Below are positions 37,110 through 44,679 of a DNA stretch of 64,000 nucleotides, one piece after another; the stretch's first letter is position 1, and each line of letters opens with the position of its first letter. The DNA is from Aneurinibacillus sp. Its GTDB lineage: Bacteria; Bacillota; UBA5301; DYFA01. Position numbers and translations under genes: made by a program. Below the pieces are notes generated by a model that saw only the letters and a program-made list of their open reading frames with translations, was not told the origin of the DNA and searched no databases. The stretch lies in the NCBI GenBank assembly GCA_020725425.1, contig DYFA01000038.1, positions 21,904 to 85,903 on the forward strand, given 5' to 3'.

Positions 37110-37478
37110 ATGCGCATCAGGATCACGGCCGGGGACGTCTCCGCCCTGGCCGAGCTGAACGAGAGCAGGACGGCGGCGGCGATCGCCGCGGCCCTGCCGA
37201 TCGACGGGCGGGCCAACACCTGGGGAGAGGAGATCTACTTCCCTATTCCGGTCAAGCTCGGGAGCGAGAACGGGCGGGTCGAGGTGGCGGTGGGGGACCT
37301 GGGGTACTGGCCTCCAGGGAGCGCCTTCTGCATCTTTTTCGGCCGGACCCCCGCCAGCATCGGCCCGGAGCCCCGGGCGGCCAGCCTGGTCAACGTCTGC
37401 GGGAGGCTGCTCTCCGACCCTGGTCTTTTCCGAAAAGTCAAAGACGGGACGCCCATCCATCTCGAGCCGGCGGAGTGA
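37110..37478 (+). CDS. cyclophilin-like fold protein (TM1367/DUF369 family)
   Basis: A 122-residue protein with the cyclophilin-like barrel seen in Thermotoga TM1367: LNESRTAAAIAAALPIDGRA, NTWGEEIYFPIPVKL, VEVAVGDLGYWPPGSAFCIF and FGRTPAS. Known structures lack demonstrated isomerase activity and function is unknown. GGAGG lies eight bases before the ATG. It sits 23 bases after the dehydrogenase remnant, so it may once have been in an operon with a working hydroxyacid dehydrogenase. Confidence 0.85.
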   Translation: MRIRITAGDVSALAELNESRTAAAIAAALPIDGRANTWGEEIYFPIPVKLGSENGRVEVAVGDLGYWPPGSAFCIFFGRTPASIGPEPRAASLVNVCGRLLSDPGLFRKVKDGTPIHLEPAE

Positions 37479-37510
37479 TCGGCGGCCAGTTCCCCGCCGA
37501 GTTGCTAAGA

Positions 37511-37538
37511 AGGGTGGCCCCGGTTTCGGGACCACCCT
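37511..37538 (+). terminator. hairpin after the cyclophilin-like gene
   Basis: AGGGTGGCCCCG (37511-37522) pairs with CGGGACCACCCT (37527-37538) with one mismatch and a GTTT loop. There is no T tract after it, so its role as terminator is tentative. It lies between two convergent genes. Confidence 0.5.
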
Positions 37539-37607
37539 CATGGCAGGCGCCCTCTCGCCAGTAGGGGTAACGGTTAAGGCGTACTTCCCGCCTGCCAGAG
37601 ATGTATT

Positions 37608-37943
37608 CTAGTACTCGGCCTTGTTATGAGCGGTGGAGGTGCCCTTCTGCGCGTCCGGCTCCAGCGGGAAGGTTCCACCGAGGTTCCCGCCCAGGTTGGC
37701 GCGGAAGGCGGCGGACACGTTGGCCGCAGCCTGGTTGATCAGGGACTGCTCGGCCGCAGCGATCATCCGACGGACCATATGCCCTCCGACCGCACCGCAC
37801 TCGCGGGATGAGATGTTGCCCCAGTAACCGGTTTTGTACTCGGGGTTGATCCCAAGTTCAGTGGCGATCTCGTACTTGAAGTTGTCGAGGCCACGCGCTG
37901 CCCCGGTCACCAGCGGCTGGTTTCGCTTCTGGCCAAGGGCCAT
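37608..37943 (-). CDS. alpha/beta-type small acid-soluble spore protein (SASP), extended form
   Basis: Coats and protects spore DNA and is degraded by the GPR protease on germination. The two family blocks are visible: LDNFKYEIATELGI, with the GPR-type cleavage region around ATELG, and CGAVGGHMVRRMIAAAEQSL, followed by NQAAANVSAAFR. At 111 residues it is longer than the usual 60-75; the extra length is an N-terminal lead of about 12 residues and a Gly/Pro/Lys tail ending HNKAEY. The ATG at 37943 follows GGGAGGGA. A forespore (sigma-G) promoter is expected in the 117 bases upstream but I could not assign one with confidence. Confidence 0.9.
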   Translation of the reverse strand: MALGQKRNQPLVTGAARGLDNFKYEIATELGINPEYKTGYWGNISSRECGAVGGHMVRRMIAAAEQSLINQAAANVSAAFRANLGGNLGGTFPLEPDAQKGTSTAHNKAEY

Positions 37944-38060
37944 CTGTTTTTCCCTCCCTTCATTATGGGCTGAAGTTAGCCTGCCCGTGTGCTGAGGATT
38001 AACGCAGGTATAATGATGGATGCCCTGGTAGAAGACTAGGCCGGAAAGGAGGGGTCCTCG

Positions 38061-38504
38061 GTGCAGCAGGGAACAGTGAGCGAACTCGATTTGGCCAAGG
38101 AAGTCAAATTGGGGGTAGCGCGCCACACGGCGCTGGAGCAACCGGTGGATGACAGCTACAAGGGTGAGGCAGTCGAAGCCGCCCACTATCTGGCTTGTGC
38201 CCGGCAGGCGCAGCGCGAGGGGTATCCGGAAATAGGCCTCGTCCTCGAGAGACTCGGCTTGGAAGAGCTGGAACACGCCATCCGCTTCGCCGAGCTGAAC
38301 GCCCGGGTCGACGACTCCACCCTGGCCAACCTGGCACGCTTGCTCAAAGAAGAGCAGGCCTCATGCCGGCACAAGGCCCAATTGGCTCAGCACGCCGGCG
38401 ACGAGCGGTTGGAGGAGGTTCGCGCCTTCTACGCCGAGTCAAGCCGAGATGAGGCTCGACATGCGCGGGCTCTGGACGGCCTCTTGAGGCGGTATTTCCA
38501 GTAG
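38061..38504 (+). CDS. rubrerythrin-like ferritin-superfamily protein without rubredoxin domain
   Basis: A 147-residue four-helix diiron protein. Metal-ligand segments are YKGEAVEAAHYLACARQAQR, GLEELEHAIRFAELN, LLKEEQASCRHK and SSRDEARHARALDGLL, with the expected Glu and ExxH residues. The C-terminal rubredoxin zinc/iron ribbon of full rubrerythrin is absent, so an external electron donor would be needed. It probably reduces peroxide in an anaerobe, here possibly linked to sporulation because the SASP gene is divergent from it. GTG 38061 follows AAGGAGGGG. A TATAAT at 38009-38014 may be its -10. Confidence 0.85.
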   Translation: MQQGTVSELDLAKEVKLGVARHTALEQPVDDSYKGEAVEAAHYLACARQAQREGYPEIGLVLERLGLEELEHAIRFAELNARVDDSTLANLARLLKEEQASCRHKAQLAQHAGDERLEEVRAFYAESSRDEARHARALDGLLRRYFQ

Positions 38505-38520
38505 CTGAGGATAGGAAGGA

Positions 38521-38543
38521 GGGCAGCCAGAACTTGGCTGCCC
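38521..38543. terminator. bidirectional terminator hairpin between convergent genes
   Basis: Perfect 9-bp stem GGGCAGCCA (38521-38529) with TGGCTGCCC (38535-38543), five-base loop, followed on the plus strand by TACCTTTACTGC. It separates the rubrerythrin-like gene from the convergent DUF1540 gene. Confidence 0.75.
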
Positions 38544-38548
38544 TACCT

Positions 38549-38746
38549 TTACTGCTCGTTTTTACCGGGCTTATAGGTCTTGCAGCAGGTTTTCACCGAG
38601 CGCCGACCGCCCCGTTCGCCGGCGATCTCCCCGATCTCCATGTTCGGCAGCTCTCGATCGTTCCGCACTTCGACCTCGTCTGCGGCGCACCGGTTGTCCT
38701 TGGCCCAGTAGAAGCAGTCGTCCACCGAACACCTGACCTTAGGCAA
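38549..38746 (-). CDS. DUF1540 Cys-rich small protein
   Basis: A 65-residue protein with the DUF1540 Cys pattern: MPKVRCSVDDCFYWAKDNRC near the N-terminus and SVKTCCKTYKPG near the C-terminus. The five Cys residues suggest a metal site. The family is widespread in spore-forming anaerobes and has no known function. GAGGTGAAG lies before the ATG. It is flanked by sporulation and stress genes, which fits a sporulation-associated role but does not show one. Confidence 0.85.
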   Translation of the reverse strand: MPKVRCSVDDCFYWAKDNRCAADEVEVRNDRELPNMEIGEIAGERGGRRSVKTCCKTYKPGKNEQ

Positions 38747-38856
38747 AACTCTTCACCTCCGGTGCTAGGTTCCGTTCACCGCCGGGCGTTTATACTGCCC
38801 CCGTATGACACAGACTACAGGTGACGTTCAACACTTTCCTGCGGGAGGCCAGAGGG

Positions 38857-39333
38857 ATGCGACGTGCCCGGTTTGCCTTGCTCTTCGTCCTGCTTGTTTT
38901 CCTGGCGGGTTTTATCGGCGATTGCTACCTCGTACCCCAAGTCAAGTGGCTGTTGTACGCCCGGGCCGAACCGGACGCCGCGGCCAACGTGGACCTGATC
39001 GCCCGCCTGATTGCGGCGGAAGCCCAGGGCGAGCCGTATGAAGGGATGGTGGGGGTGGGCGCCGTGGTCATGAACCGGACTTACGACCCCAACTTCCCCG
39101 GAACCATCCCGGGTGTGATCTACGAGCCGTGGGCGTTCGAGTCGGTGGCGATCGGGCTGATTTGGCAGCGCACCCCGACCTGGACCGAGCGCCGGGCGGC
39201 AATCGACGCCGTCAGCGGCTGGGACCCGACCTACGGCTCCAAGTTCTTCTGGAACCCGGCCAAGCCGGTCGGCGGCTGGATCTGGACCCGTCCGATCGTC
39301 CGCCAGATCGGCAACCACGTCTTCGCCCTCTAG
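38857..39333 (+). CDS. sleB: spore cortex-lytic enzyme SleB (catalytic domain only)
   Basis: A 158-residue exported or membrane-anchored Hydrolase_2 protein: hydrophobic segment FALLFVLLVFLAGFIGDCYL near the N-terminus, then the SleB catalytic domain. The catalytic Glu lies in [20 protein letters not shown], followed by VMNRTYDPNFPGTIPGVIYE and IVRQIGNHVFA. It depolymerises spore cortex during germination. Typical SleB carries an N-terminal peptidoglycan-binding domain that is missing here. ATG 38857 is chosen, eight bases after GGGAGG, over an upstream GTG at 38821. It lies 15 bases before ypeB, its usual partner. Confidence 0.9.
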   Translation: MRRARFALLFVLLVFLAGFIGDCYLVPQVKWLLYARAEPDAAANVDLIARLIAAEAQGEPYEGMVGVGAVVMNRTYDPNFPGTIPGVIYEPWAFESVAIGLIWQRTPTWTERRAAIDAVSGWDPTYGSKFFWNPAKPVGGWIWTRPIVRQIGNHVFAL

Positions 39334-39348
39334 GAGAGGAGGATTCCC

Positions 39349-40707
39349 TTGCGCAAATGGCAAATGGCCACCGGTTTCCTGGTCATCCTGGCGGCGGCGG
39401 TGCTCTGGTGGGGATACAGCCAGTGGCAGCGGGCCTCGATCCTCTCCAACCACCTGAACGCCACCTATAACGCCTCGTTCATGCAGTTGGTGAGCTATGT
39501 AGACGGTTTGGAGGTAGGGCTGGCCAAGGGCCTGGTAGCAGGCACCACCGCTCAACACGTGAACCAGTTGACGGACGTGTGGCGCCAGGCCAACCTGGCC
39601 AAGGAGAGTCTCGCCCGCCTGCCCATCCAGCAGGGGGCGTTCATGCGCACCGCCAAGTTCCTCACCCAGACCGGCGACATCGCCTACGTACTGGCCCGGA
39701 AGAGGGCAGACGGCCGGCCGGTCGACCGGGAGGACATGGAAAAACTCGCCCGCCTGCGGCGGGAGGCCCTCCTGGTAGGGCGGGAACTCCACCGTATCCA
39801 GCGGGCATCCATCGGCAGGAACTTTAACTGGCAGGTCATTCGGCAAGGAGCGGCGACCAGCCTCCGGCAGGGTACCAAGAAACTGGTCAGCGACGAGTTC
39901 AAGCGGGTCGACCGCGCTCTGGCCGACTACCCCGTTCTCCAGTATGACGGCCCGTTCTCCGACCATGTGGACCGGATCGCTCCCCGGGGCCTGACCGGTC
40001 CGACGGTCAGCCAGGAAGAGGCGGCCCGCCGGGCCCTGAAGGTCGTCCCAGATCCGGGGCGGTACCGGACCCGGTTCAAGGGGATGACCCGGGGAAAGAT
40101 CGTGGCCTACGCCTTTGACCTGTTGCCAACCTCGCCTGACCTGGCCCGGGTGGCGGTGGACGTGAGCCAAAAGGGCGGCCACGTGGTTTGGGCGACCAAT
40201 ACCCGGGCGCCGGGGGTGCCTCGCCTGGCCAGCGAGGAAGCGGCCCGGGCAGCCCGCGACCTGCTCGACCGGCTCGGTTTCACCTCCATGGAGGCCTCTT
40301 ACGCCCAGGTGATGGGAGGAGTGGTGACCATCCCCTTCGCCGCGGTCGTGGACAACGTCCTCATCTACCCCGACATGGTCAAGGTGGCGGTCGCCCTGGA
40401 CCGGGGCGAGGTTCTGAGCTACGACGCCCTGCAGTACCTCACCAACCACCGTACCCGGACCAAGGCCGACCTGACCCCGACCTTGAGCGAGGCGGAGGCC
40501 CGGGCCAAGGTGAACCCGGACCTGAAGATCGTCCGCACCCGCCTGACCGTCATTCCCCTGGAGGTTCCGGGGCAGGAGGCGCTGGCCTGGGAGTACAAGG
40601 CGGAAAAGGACGGGGAGACGTACTTCGTCTATATCAACGCCCGGAACGGCCGGGAGGAGCGCATCTTGAAGATCGTCAACACCCCGCAGGGGCCACTCAC
40701 CATGTGA
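39349..40707 (+). CDS. ypeB: germination protein YpeB
   Basis: A 452-residue spore membrane protein needed to install and stabilise SleB. It has an N-terminal anchor (MATGFLVILAAAVLWWGYSQ), a helical region, and C-terminal PepSY-like repeats, for example SQEEAARRALKVVPDPG, ASEEAARAARDLLDRLG and SEAEARAKVNPDL. Start is TTG 39349 with GAGGAGG six bases upstream. Family length is about 450, so it is complete. The sleB-ypeB order and short spacing are conserved in spore formers. Confidence 0.95.
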   Translation: MRKWQMATGFLVILAAAVLWWGYSQWQRASILSNHLNATYNASFMQLVSYVDGLEVGLAKGLVAGTTAQHVNQLTDVWRQANLAKESLARLPIQQGAFMRTAKFLTQTGDIAYVLARKRADGRPVDREDMEKLARLRREALLVGRELHRIQRASIGRNFNWQVIRQGAATSLRQGTKKLVSDEFKRVDRALADYPVLQYDGPFSDHVDRIAPRGLTGPTVSQEEAARRALKVVPDPGRYRTRFKGMTRGKIVAYAFDLLPTSPDLARVAVDVSQKGGHVVWATNTRAPGVPRLASEEAARAARDLLDRLGFTSMEASYAQVMGGVVTIPFAAVVDNVLIYPDMVKVAVALDRGEVLSYDALQYLTNHRTRTKADLTPTLSEAEARAKVNPDLKIVRTRLTVIPLEVPGQEALAWEYKAEKDGETYFVYINARNGREERILKIVNTPQGPLTM

Positions 40708-40737
40708 AGATTCCCTGACGTATCGGCGCCGACTGTT

Positions 40738-40766
40738 GAGGCAGGGGGCCTTGAGCACCCTGCCTC
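40738..40766 (+). terminator. probable terminator after ypeB
   Basis: 9-bp stem GAGGCAGGG (40738-40746) with CCCTGCCTC (40758-40766), followed by ATTCATCC. The T content after the stem is modest. Confidence 0.6.
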
Positions 40767-40912
40767 ATTCATCCCGCCTCCTACCCGCTTAAAAGAGAAG
40801 CACTAATTTCCAGAAAAATCAAGAACAGCTCGGAATGATGAAAAATCTTGGCGGTATTGGCAGGAAACCCCAACCGTCTGCCGAATTTGAAGCAATGTGG
40901 GGGGTGAGGCAA

Positions 40913-42091
40913 TTGAGAAACATCAAGCTCAGGACGAAGATCTTCTTCCTCATCCTGCTTGCCATCGGAAACACAACGCTGCTCGGCCTTTACAACGTAT
41001 GGGCGACTAACCAAGTTATTAAGGTCAGCCAGGCTGCTCGATCGAGCGCTCAGTTCCTGAATACTATCCGCAACATCGGCCTGTTCGGGGCCTTCTCCGC
41101 CTCCTTCGTCAGCCTCATTCTGGGCATGGTGATCTTCTCGCTGATCGGGAAGATCCGCCAGGTGGCGATCAAGGTTGAGAGCGTCGCCAGCCAGCTTTCG
41201 CTCGACTCGGACAACCTGGCGGCTTCTGCCAAGACCGTAGGGTGCGCCACGCAACAGGTGGCAACCACGATCCGCCAATTGGCGATCGGGGCCGAAGAAC
41301 AAGCCAAGGAGACGCTCAAGACTCAGAGCATCATCGCCAGCATGTCGCAGTCGATCCAGCAGGTGGCGTCCGCTGCCGAGGAAATGGCATCGGCTGCCAC
41401 CTTGGTGGTCACCGCCGGGGAGAGCGGCAAAGAGGCGGTCAACCAGAACATCCGGCAGATGAACCTGATCAAGGAAGTAGTCGGAGAGACCGCCAGCGTC
41501 GTCAAGGTGCTCGATGAGCGCTCCCGGCAGATCGGGCACATCATCGAGTTTATCACGGACATTTCCGACAAGACCGACCTGTTGGCGCTCAACGCGGCAA
41601 TCGAAGCAGCTCACGCGGGGGAGCGGGGCCGTGGCTTTGCCGTTGTCTCGGAAGAAGTCCGCAAGCTGTCGGAGCAAGCGCGTGGTTCAACCCGGCAGAT
41701 CGCTGAGCTGATCCAACAGATTCAGGATGAGATCACCCGAACTGCCGCCATGATGGACAACGGGATGAGGGAGGTCGCACTCGGTTCAAAGGTGGTGGAA
41801 GACACCGGCCAGACTTTCGAGACGATCCTGGCGAAGATCAACGACGTGGCCGCCAAGATCCGGGCGATCAGCGCCGAAACCAAGTCGCTGGCAGCGGGGG
41901 ACAAGGAGATCGTGGATTCGGTCCAGTCCATCGCCGCCATAACCCAGGAGTCGGCTGCGGGAGCGGAGGAGGTATCGGCCTCCGCCCAGCAGCAAAGCGC
42001 TTCCATCGAAGAGATTGCCAACGCGGTGGAACGGCTCGCCGAGATGGCCCAGGAACTTCAAGCCGGCATTGCCTTCCTCAAGACGGTGTAG
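40913..42091 (+). CDS. methyl-accepting chemotaxis protein without HAMP domain
   Basis: A 392-residue chemoreceptor. Two transmembrane segments ([20 protein letters not shown] and [20 protein letters not shown]) enclose only about 35 external residues, so a ligand-binding domain is essentially absent. I see no HAMP linker after the second segment. The cytoplasmic signalling hairpin is complete, with the highly conserved tip [20 protein letters not shown] followed by [18 protein letters not shown]. It may sense membrane state or act with a partner. TTG 40913 is preferred, with GGGTGAGG just upstream; ATG 40895 is the alternative. No flagellar-type (sigma-28) promoter was recognised in the 205-base gap before it. 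Confidence 0.87.
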   Translation: MRNIKLRTKIFFLILLAIGNTTLLGLYNVWATNQVIKVSQAARSSAQFLNTIRNIGLFGAFSASFVSLILGMVIFSLIGKIRQVAIKVESVASQLSLDSDNLAASAKTVGCATQQVATTIRQLAIGAEEQAKETLKTQSIIASMSQSIQQVASAAEEMASAATLVVTAGESGKEAVNQNIRQMNLIKEVVGETASVVKVLDERSRQIGHIIEFITDISDKTDLLALNAAIEAAHAGERGRGFAVVSEEVRKLSEQARGSTRQIAELIQQIQDEITRTAAMMDNGMREVALGSKVVEDTGQTFETILAKINDVAAKIRAISAETKSLAAGDKEIVDSVQSIAAITQESAAGAEEVSASAQQQSASIEEIANAVERLAEMAQELQAGIAFLKTV

Positions 42092-42266
42092 AGAGGGGGG
42101 ACGGGAAACACCGTCTACATCAAGCCACGCCGTTGCTTGTTCATCCCCATGACCGTGTGAAGGTGGTTTTCGCCGCGCAGGGTAAAATGATCAGAGTCAG
42201 GGGAACCGTGGTTTGGTCCTACCGGAGCCGCGGATTCGGGATTATTCGGCGATGAGGAGGGAGAAA

Positions 42267-42695
42267 GTGGGACCGATTGCAGTGGAGTGGACGGGGGGAA
42301 TGGCCTTTGTAGGCCGGAACGGGGAGGGGCACCGGATCTCCATGGACGCCGCCCCGGCGGTCGGGGGAGGGGGAGCGGCGCCGCGGCCGACCGAGCTTGT
42401 TCTCATCGCGCTCGGCGGATGCACCGGAATGGACGTGGTCTCCATCCTCCGGAAGATGCAGCAACCGCTTGAGAGCCTGGCCATGACCATCGAGGCCGAC
42501 CGGGCCGGAGAGCATCCGAAGGTGTTCACGGCCGTCCGCCTCCTCTACCGCTTGACCGGCCAGGGCCTCGATCCCGCCAAGGTCCGCCGGGCCATCGACC
42601 TCTCGTTGAGCAAGTACTGCACTGTCGGCAACATGTTGAACAAGACGGCCGCCATTAGCTACCAGGTGGAGATCAACGGGGAGAGGCTGCCCTGA
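42267..42695 (+). CDS. OsmC/Ohr-family peroxiredoxin-like protein
   Basis: A 142-residue OsmC-fold protein, probably a thiol-dependent hydroperoxide reductase. The two redox Cys are in LIALGGCTGMDVVSIL and LSKYCTVGNML, as in YhfA/OsmC proteins. The glycine-rich AAPAVGGGGAAPRPTELVL is typical of the substrate-binding region. GTG 42267 is preferred with AGGAGGG five bases upstream; ATG 42252 would add five residues. It is 16 bases upstream of the GH15 gene and likely shares its mRNA. Confidence 0.88.
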   Translation: MGPIAVEWTGGMAFVGRNGEGHRISMDAAPAVGGGGAAPRPTELVLIALGGCTGMDVVSILRKMQQPLESLAMTIEADRAGEHPKVFTAVRLLYRLTGQGLDPAKVRRAIDLSLSKYCTVGNMLNKTAAISYQVEINGERLP

Positions 42696-42711
42696 GGGGC
42701 ATGCTAAACCC

Positions 42712-44679
42712 GTGGACAAGCCACTGCTGATCGATGCCATTACCGGCAACAGCCGGATGCTGGTGACCTTCGACCGCCAGGGCCAGCTTCACCACCTCTT
42801 CTGGCCGGACATCGACCGCCACCAGCAGGTTGGCAAGACACTGCTCGGGCTATTCTTGACCGGGCGGCGGGAAGAGACGCTGTGGCTCTCCGGCCACGCC
42901 TGGGAGCACCACCAGGAATACCAGGGCGATACGGCCATCCTGCGCACCACGGGGGTTCATCGTGAGGCGGGGATGGCCTTTCTCTGCACCGACTTCTGCG
43001 TGCCGGGCCGGCCGTTGCTCGTGCGCCGGCTGCGCTTCGTCAACCAGGGGCAGGGGGAGGTCCACCCCGTCTTCCTCCACTATGCCGCCCTTGACCTGGA
43101 GGGCTCTCCGCAACTCAACGCCTGCTATTACCATGCCGGGGCGGGGGCGCTGGTCTACTATCGCCAGCACACGGTCTGCGCCCTTGGCTTCGACCGGCCG
43201 GTCTCCGGCTATACCTGCGGGCGGGAACAGACCGACGGGGCGGCCCTGTGGGACGCCTTCGACGGGCACTTGAACGGGCGGGGGATCGAGATGGGCGACG
43301 TCGACGGTTGTCTGGCCTGCGACCTGGGGAGACTGGGGCCGGGCGAGGCGGCCGAGGTGGACGTCTTTTGGTACTGGGCCTCCGGCCGGGCGGAGGCGTT
43401 GGCGGGGCTCGAGGAGGCCCGGCGGAGCGGAGCGGAGAGGCTGGCCCGTGAGACTGCGCGCTTCTGGAAGCAGTGGCTGAGCCGGGGATTGACCGCCCCG
43501 TCGCACAACGAGACGCTGGACCGTCTCTTCCGCCGGTCGCTCATCACCATCAAGCTGCTCTCCAATTCAGAGCACGGAGGGATCATCGCCGCTCCCGAAG
43601 CCGACCCGGGTTTCGTCGGCTCCGGCGGGTACGGGTACTGCTGGCCCCGGGACGCCGTCTGGGTCGCCACCGCCCTGACTGAGGCCGGACATGCCGAGGA
43701 GGCGGAGGGGTTCTACCGGTGGGCCCGTGAGGCCCAGGAGCCGGAGGGCTGTTGGTACCAGCGCTACTACTGCGACGGTAGCCTGGCCCCGTCCTGGGGC
43801 CTGCTGCAGGGTGACGAAACCGCCTCGGTGGTCTTTGGAGTCTTTCACCACTTCGCCTTGACTCATGACCTCGCTCTGCTCCGAGAACTCTGGCCGATGG
43901 TGCGGCGGGCGACGGAGTTCCTCCGGCGGACTCTGGACCCCTGCACCGGCCTTCCCGGCCCCAGCATCGACCTGTGGGAGGAGCGGCTGGAGGAGTCGGC
44001 CTATGCCGCCGCTGCCACCTTCGGCGCCTTCACCGGCGCGGCCTACCTGGCCCGGGAGCTGAACCAGCCGACGGAGGCCGGGGAGTATCAGAAAGAGGCT
44101 GACCGACTGCGGGAGACGATCCTCACCCGACTCTGGCATCCACCCGACGACCGGTTCCTGCGCGGCCTCCTCCGCCGCATCAGCCGCGGCGAGTACCTGC
44201 ACCGCCGGGCCTGCGGGGAGGAGGTGTGCGAGACCCATGACTCCGGTCTTTATGCCGCCTATGCGGAACTTCTCGACCGGGGGCTGGACGTGAGCCTCTT
44301 AGGGCTGGCCGTCCCTTTCGGCGTGCTTTCCCCTTCCGACCCGCGGATGCGGGCTACCGCGGGGCAGATTGCCCGCGTCCTCGAGAACCCGCGGGTCGGC
44401 GGGATCCATCGTTATCCAGGAGACAGCTATCGCGGGGGAAATCCCTGGATGGTCTGCACGCTCTGGCTGGGTCTGTACGAGCTGGCTCAGGGCGAGGTGG
44501 AACGGGCCAGGCAACGGCTGGATTGGGCCGTAGCCCACCGCACCCCGCTGGATCTCCTGCCGGAGCAGGTCAACCGCGAGACCGGAGCGCCGTTCTGGAT
44601 TGTCCCCCTGAGCTGGTCACACGCCATGTTTATCCACCTGCTGCTGGCGCTTCGCCGGCGTGGCGCCTTCCACCGCTAA
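42712..44679 (+). CDS. glycoside hydrolase family 15 glucoamylase-like protein
   Basis: A 655-residue cytoplasmic protein with an N-terminal beta-sandwich (about residues 1-260) and an (alpha/alpha)6 barrel typical of bacterial GH15 enzymes, which release glucose from glycogen, maltodextrin or related glucosides. Landmarks are GGYGYCWPRDAVWVATALTE, the catalytic acid Glu in SIDLWEERLEESAY, and the second catalytic Glu in LDLLPEQVNRETG. With no signal peptide it probably degrades internal glycogen or trehalose-like sugars, which would complement the glycogen genes at the left end. The start is GTG 42712; GAGGGG is a little distant. The last 63 bases overlap the convergent fusion gene. Confidence 0.9.
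   Translation: MDKPLLIDAITGNSRMLVTFDRQGQLHHLFWPDIDRHQQVGKTLLGLFLTGRREETLWLSGHAWEHHQEYQGDTAILRTTGVHREAGMAFLCTDFCVPGRPLLVRRLRFVNQGQGEVHPVFLHYAALDLEGSPQLNACYYHAGAGALVYYRQHTVCALGFDRPVSGYTCGREQTDGAALWDAFDGHLNGRGIEMGDVDGCLACDLGRLGPGEAAEVDVFWYWASGRAEALAGLEEARRSGAERLARETARFWKQWLSRGLTAPSHNETLDRLFRRSLITIKLLSNSEHGGIIAAPEADPGFVGSGGYGYCWPRDAVWVATALTEAGHAEEAEGFYRWAREAQEPEGCWYQRYYCDGSLAPSWGLLQGDETASVVFGVFHHFALTHDLALLRELWPMVRRATEFLRRTLDPCTGLPGPSIDLWEERLEESAYAAAATFGAFTGAAYLARELNQPTEAGEYQKEADRLRETILTRLWHPPDDRFLRGLLRRISRGEYLHRRACGEEVCETHDSGLYAAYAELLDRGLDVSLLGLAVPFGVLSPSDPRMRATAGQIARVLENPRVGGIHRYPGDSYRGGNPWMVCTLWLGLYELAQGEVERARQRLDWAVAHRTPLDLLPEQVNRETGAPFWIVPLSWSHAMFIHLLLALRRRGAFHR

Noticed and set aside
38815..40758. 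647-codon minus-strand open frame opposite sleB-ypeB
   Set aside because: Antisense shadow of a conserved spore operon.
40767..40912. Sigma-28 (flagellar) promoter before the chemoreceptor
   Set aside because: A TAAA is present but no GCCGATAA-like -10 is found at proper spacing.
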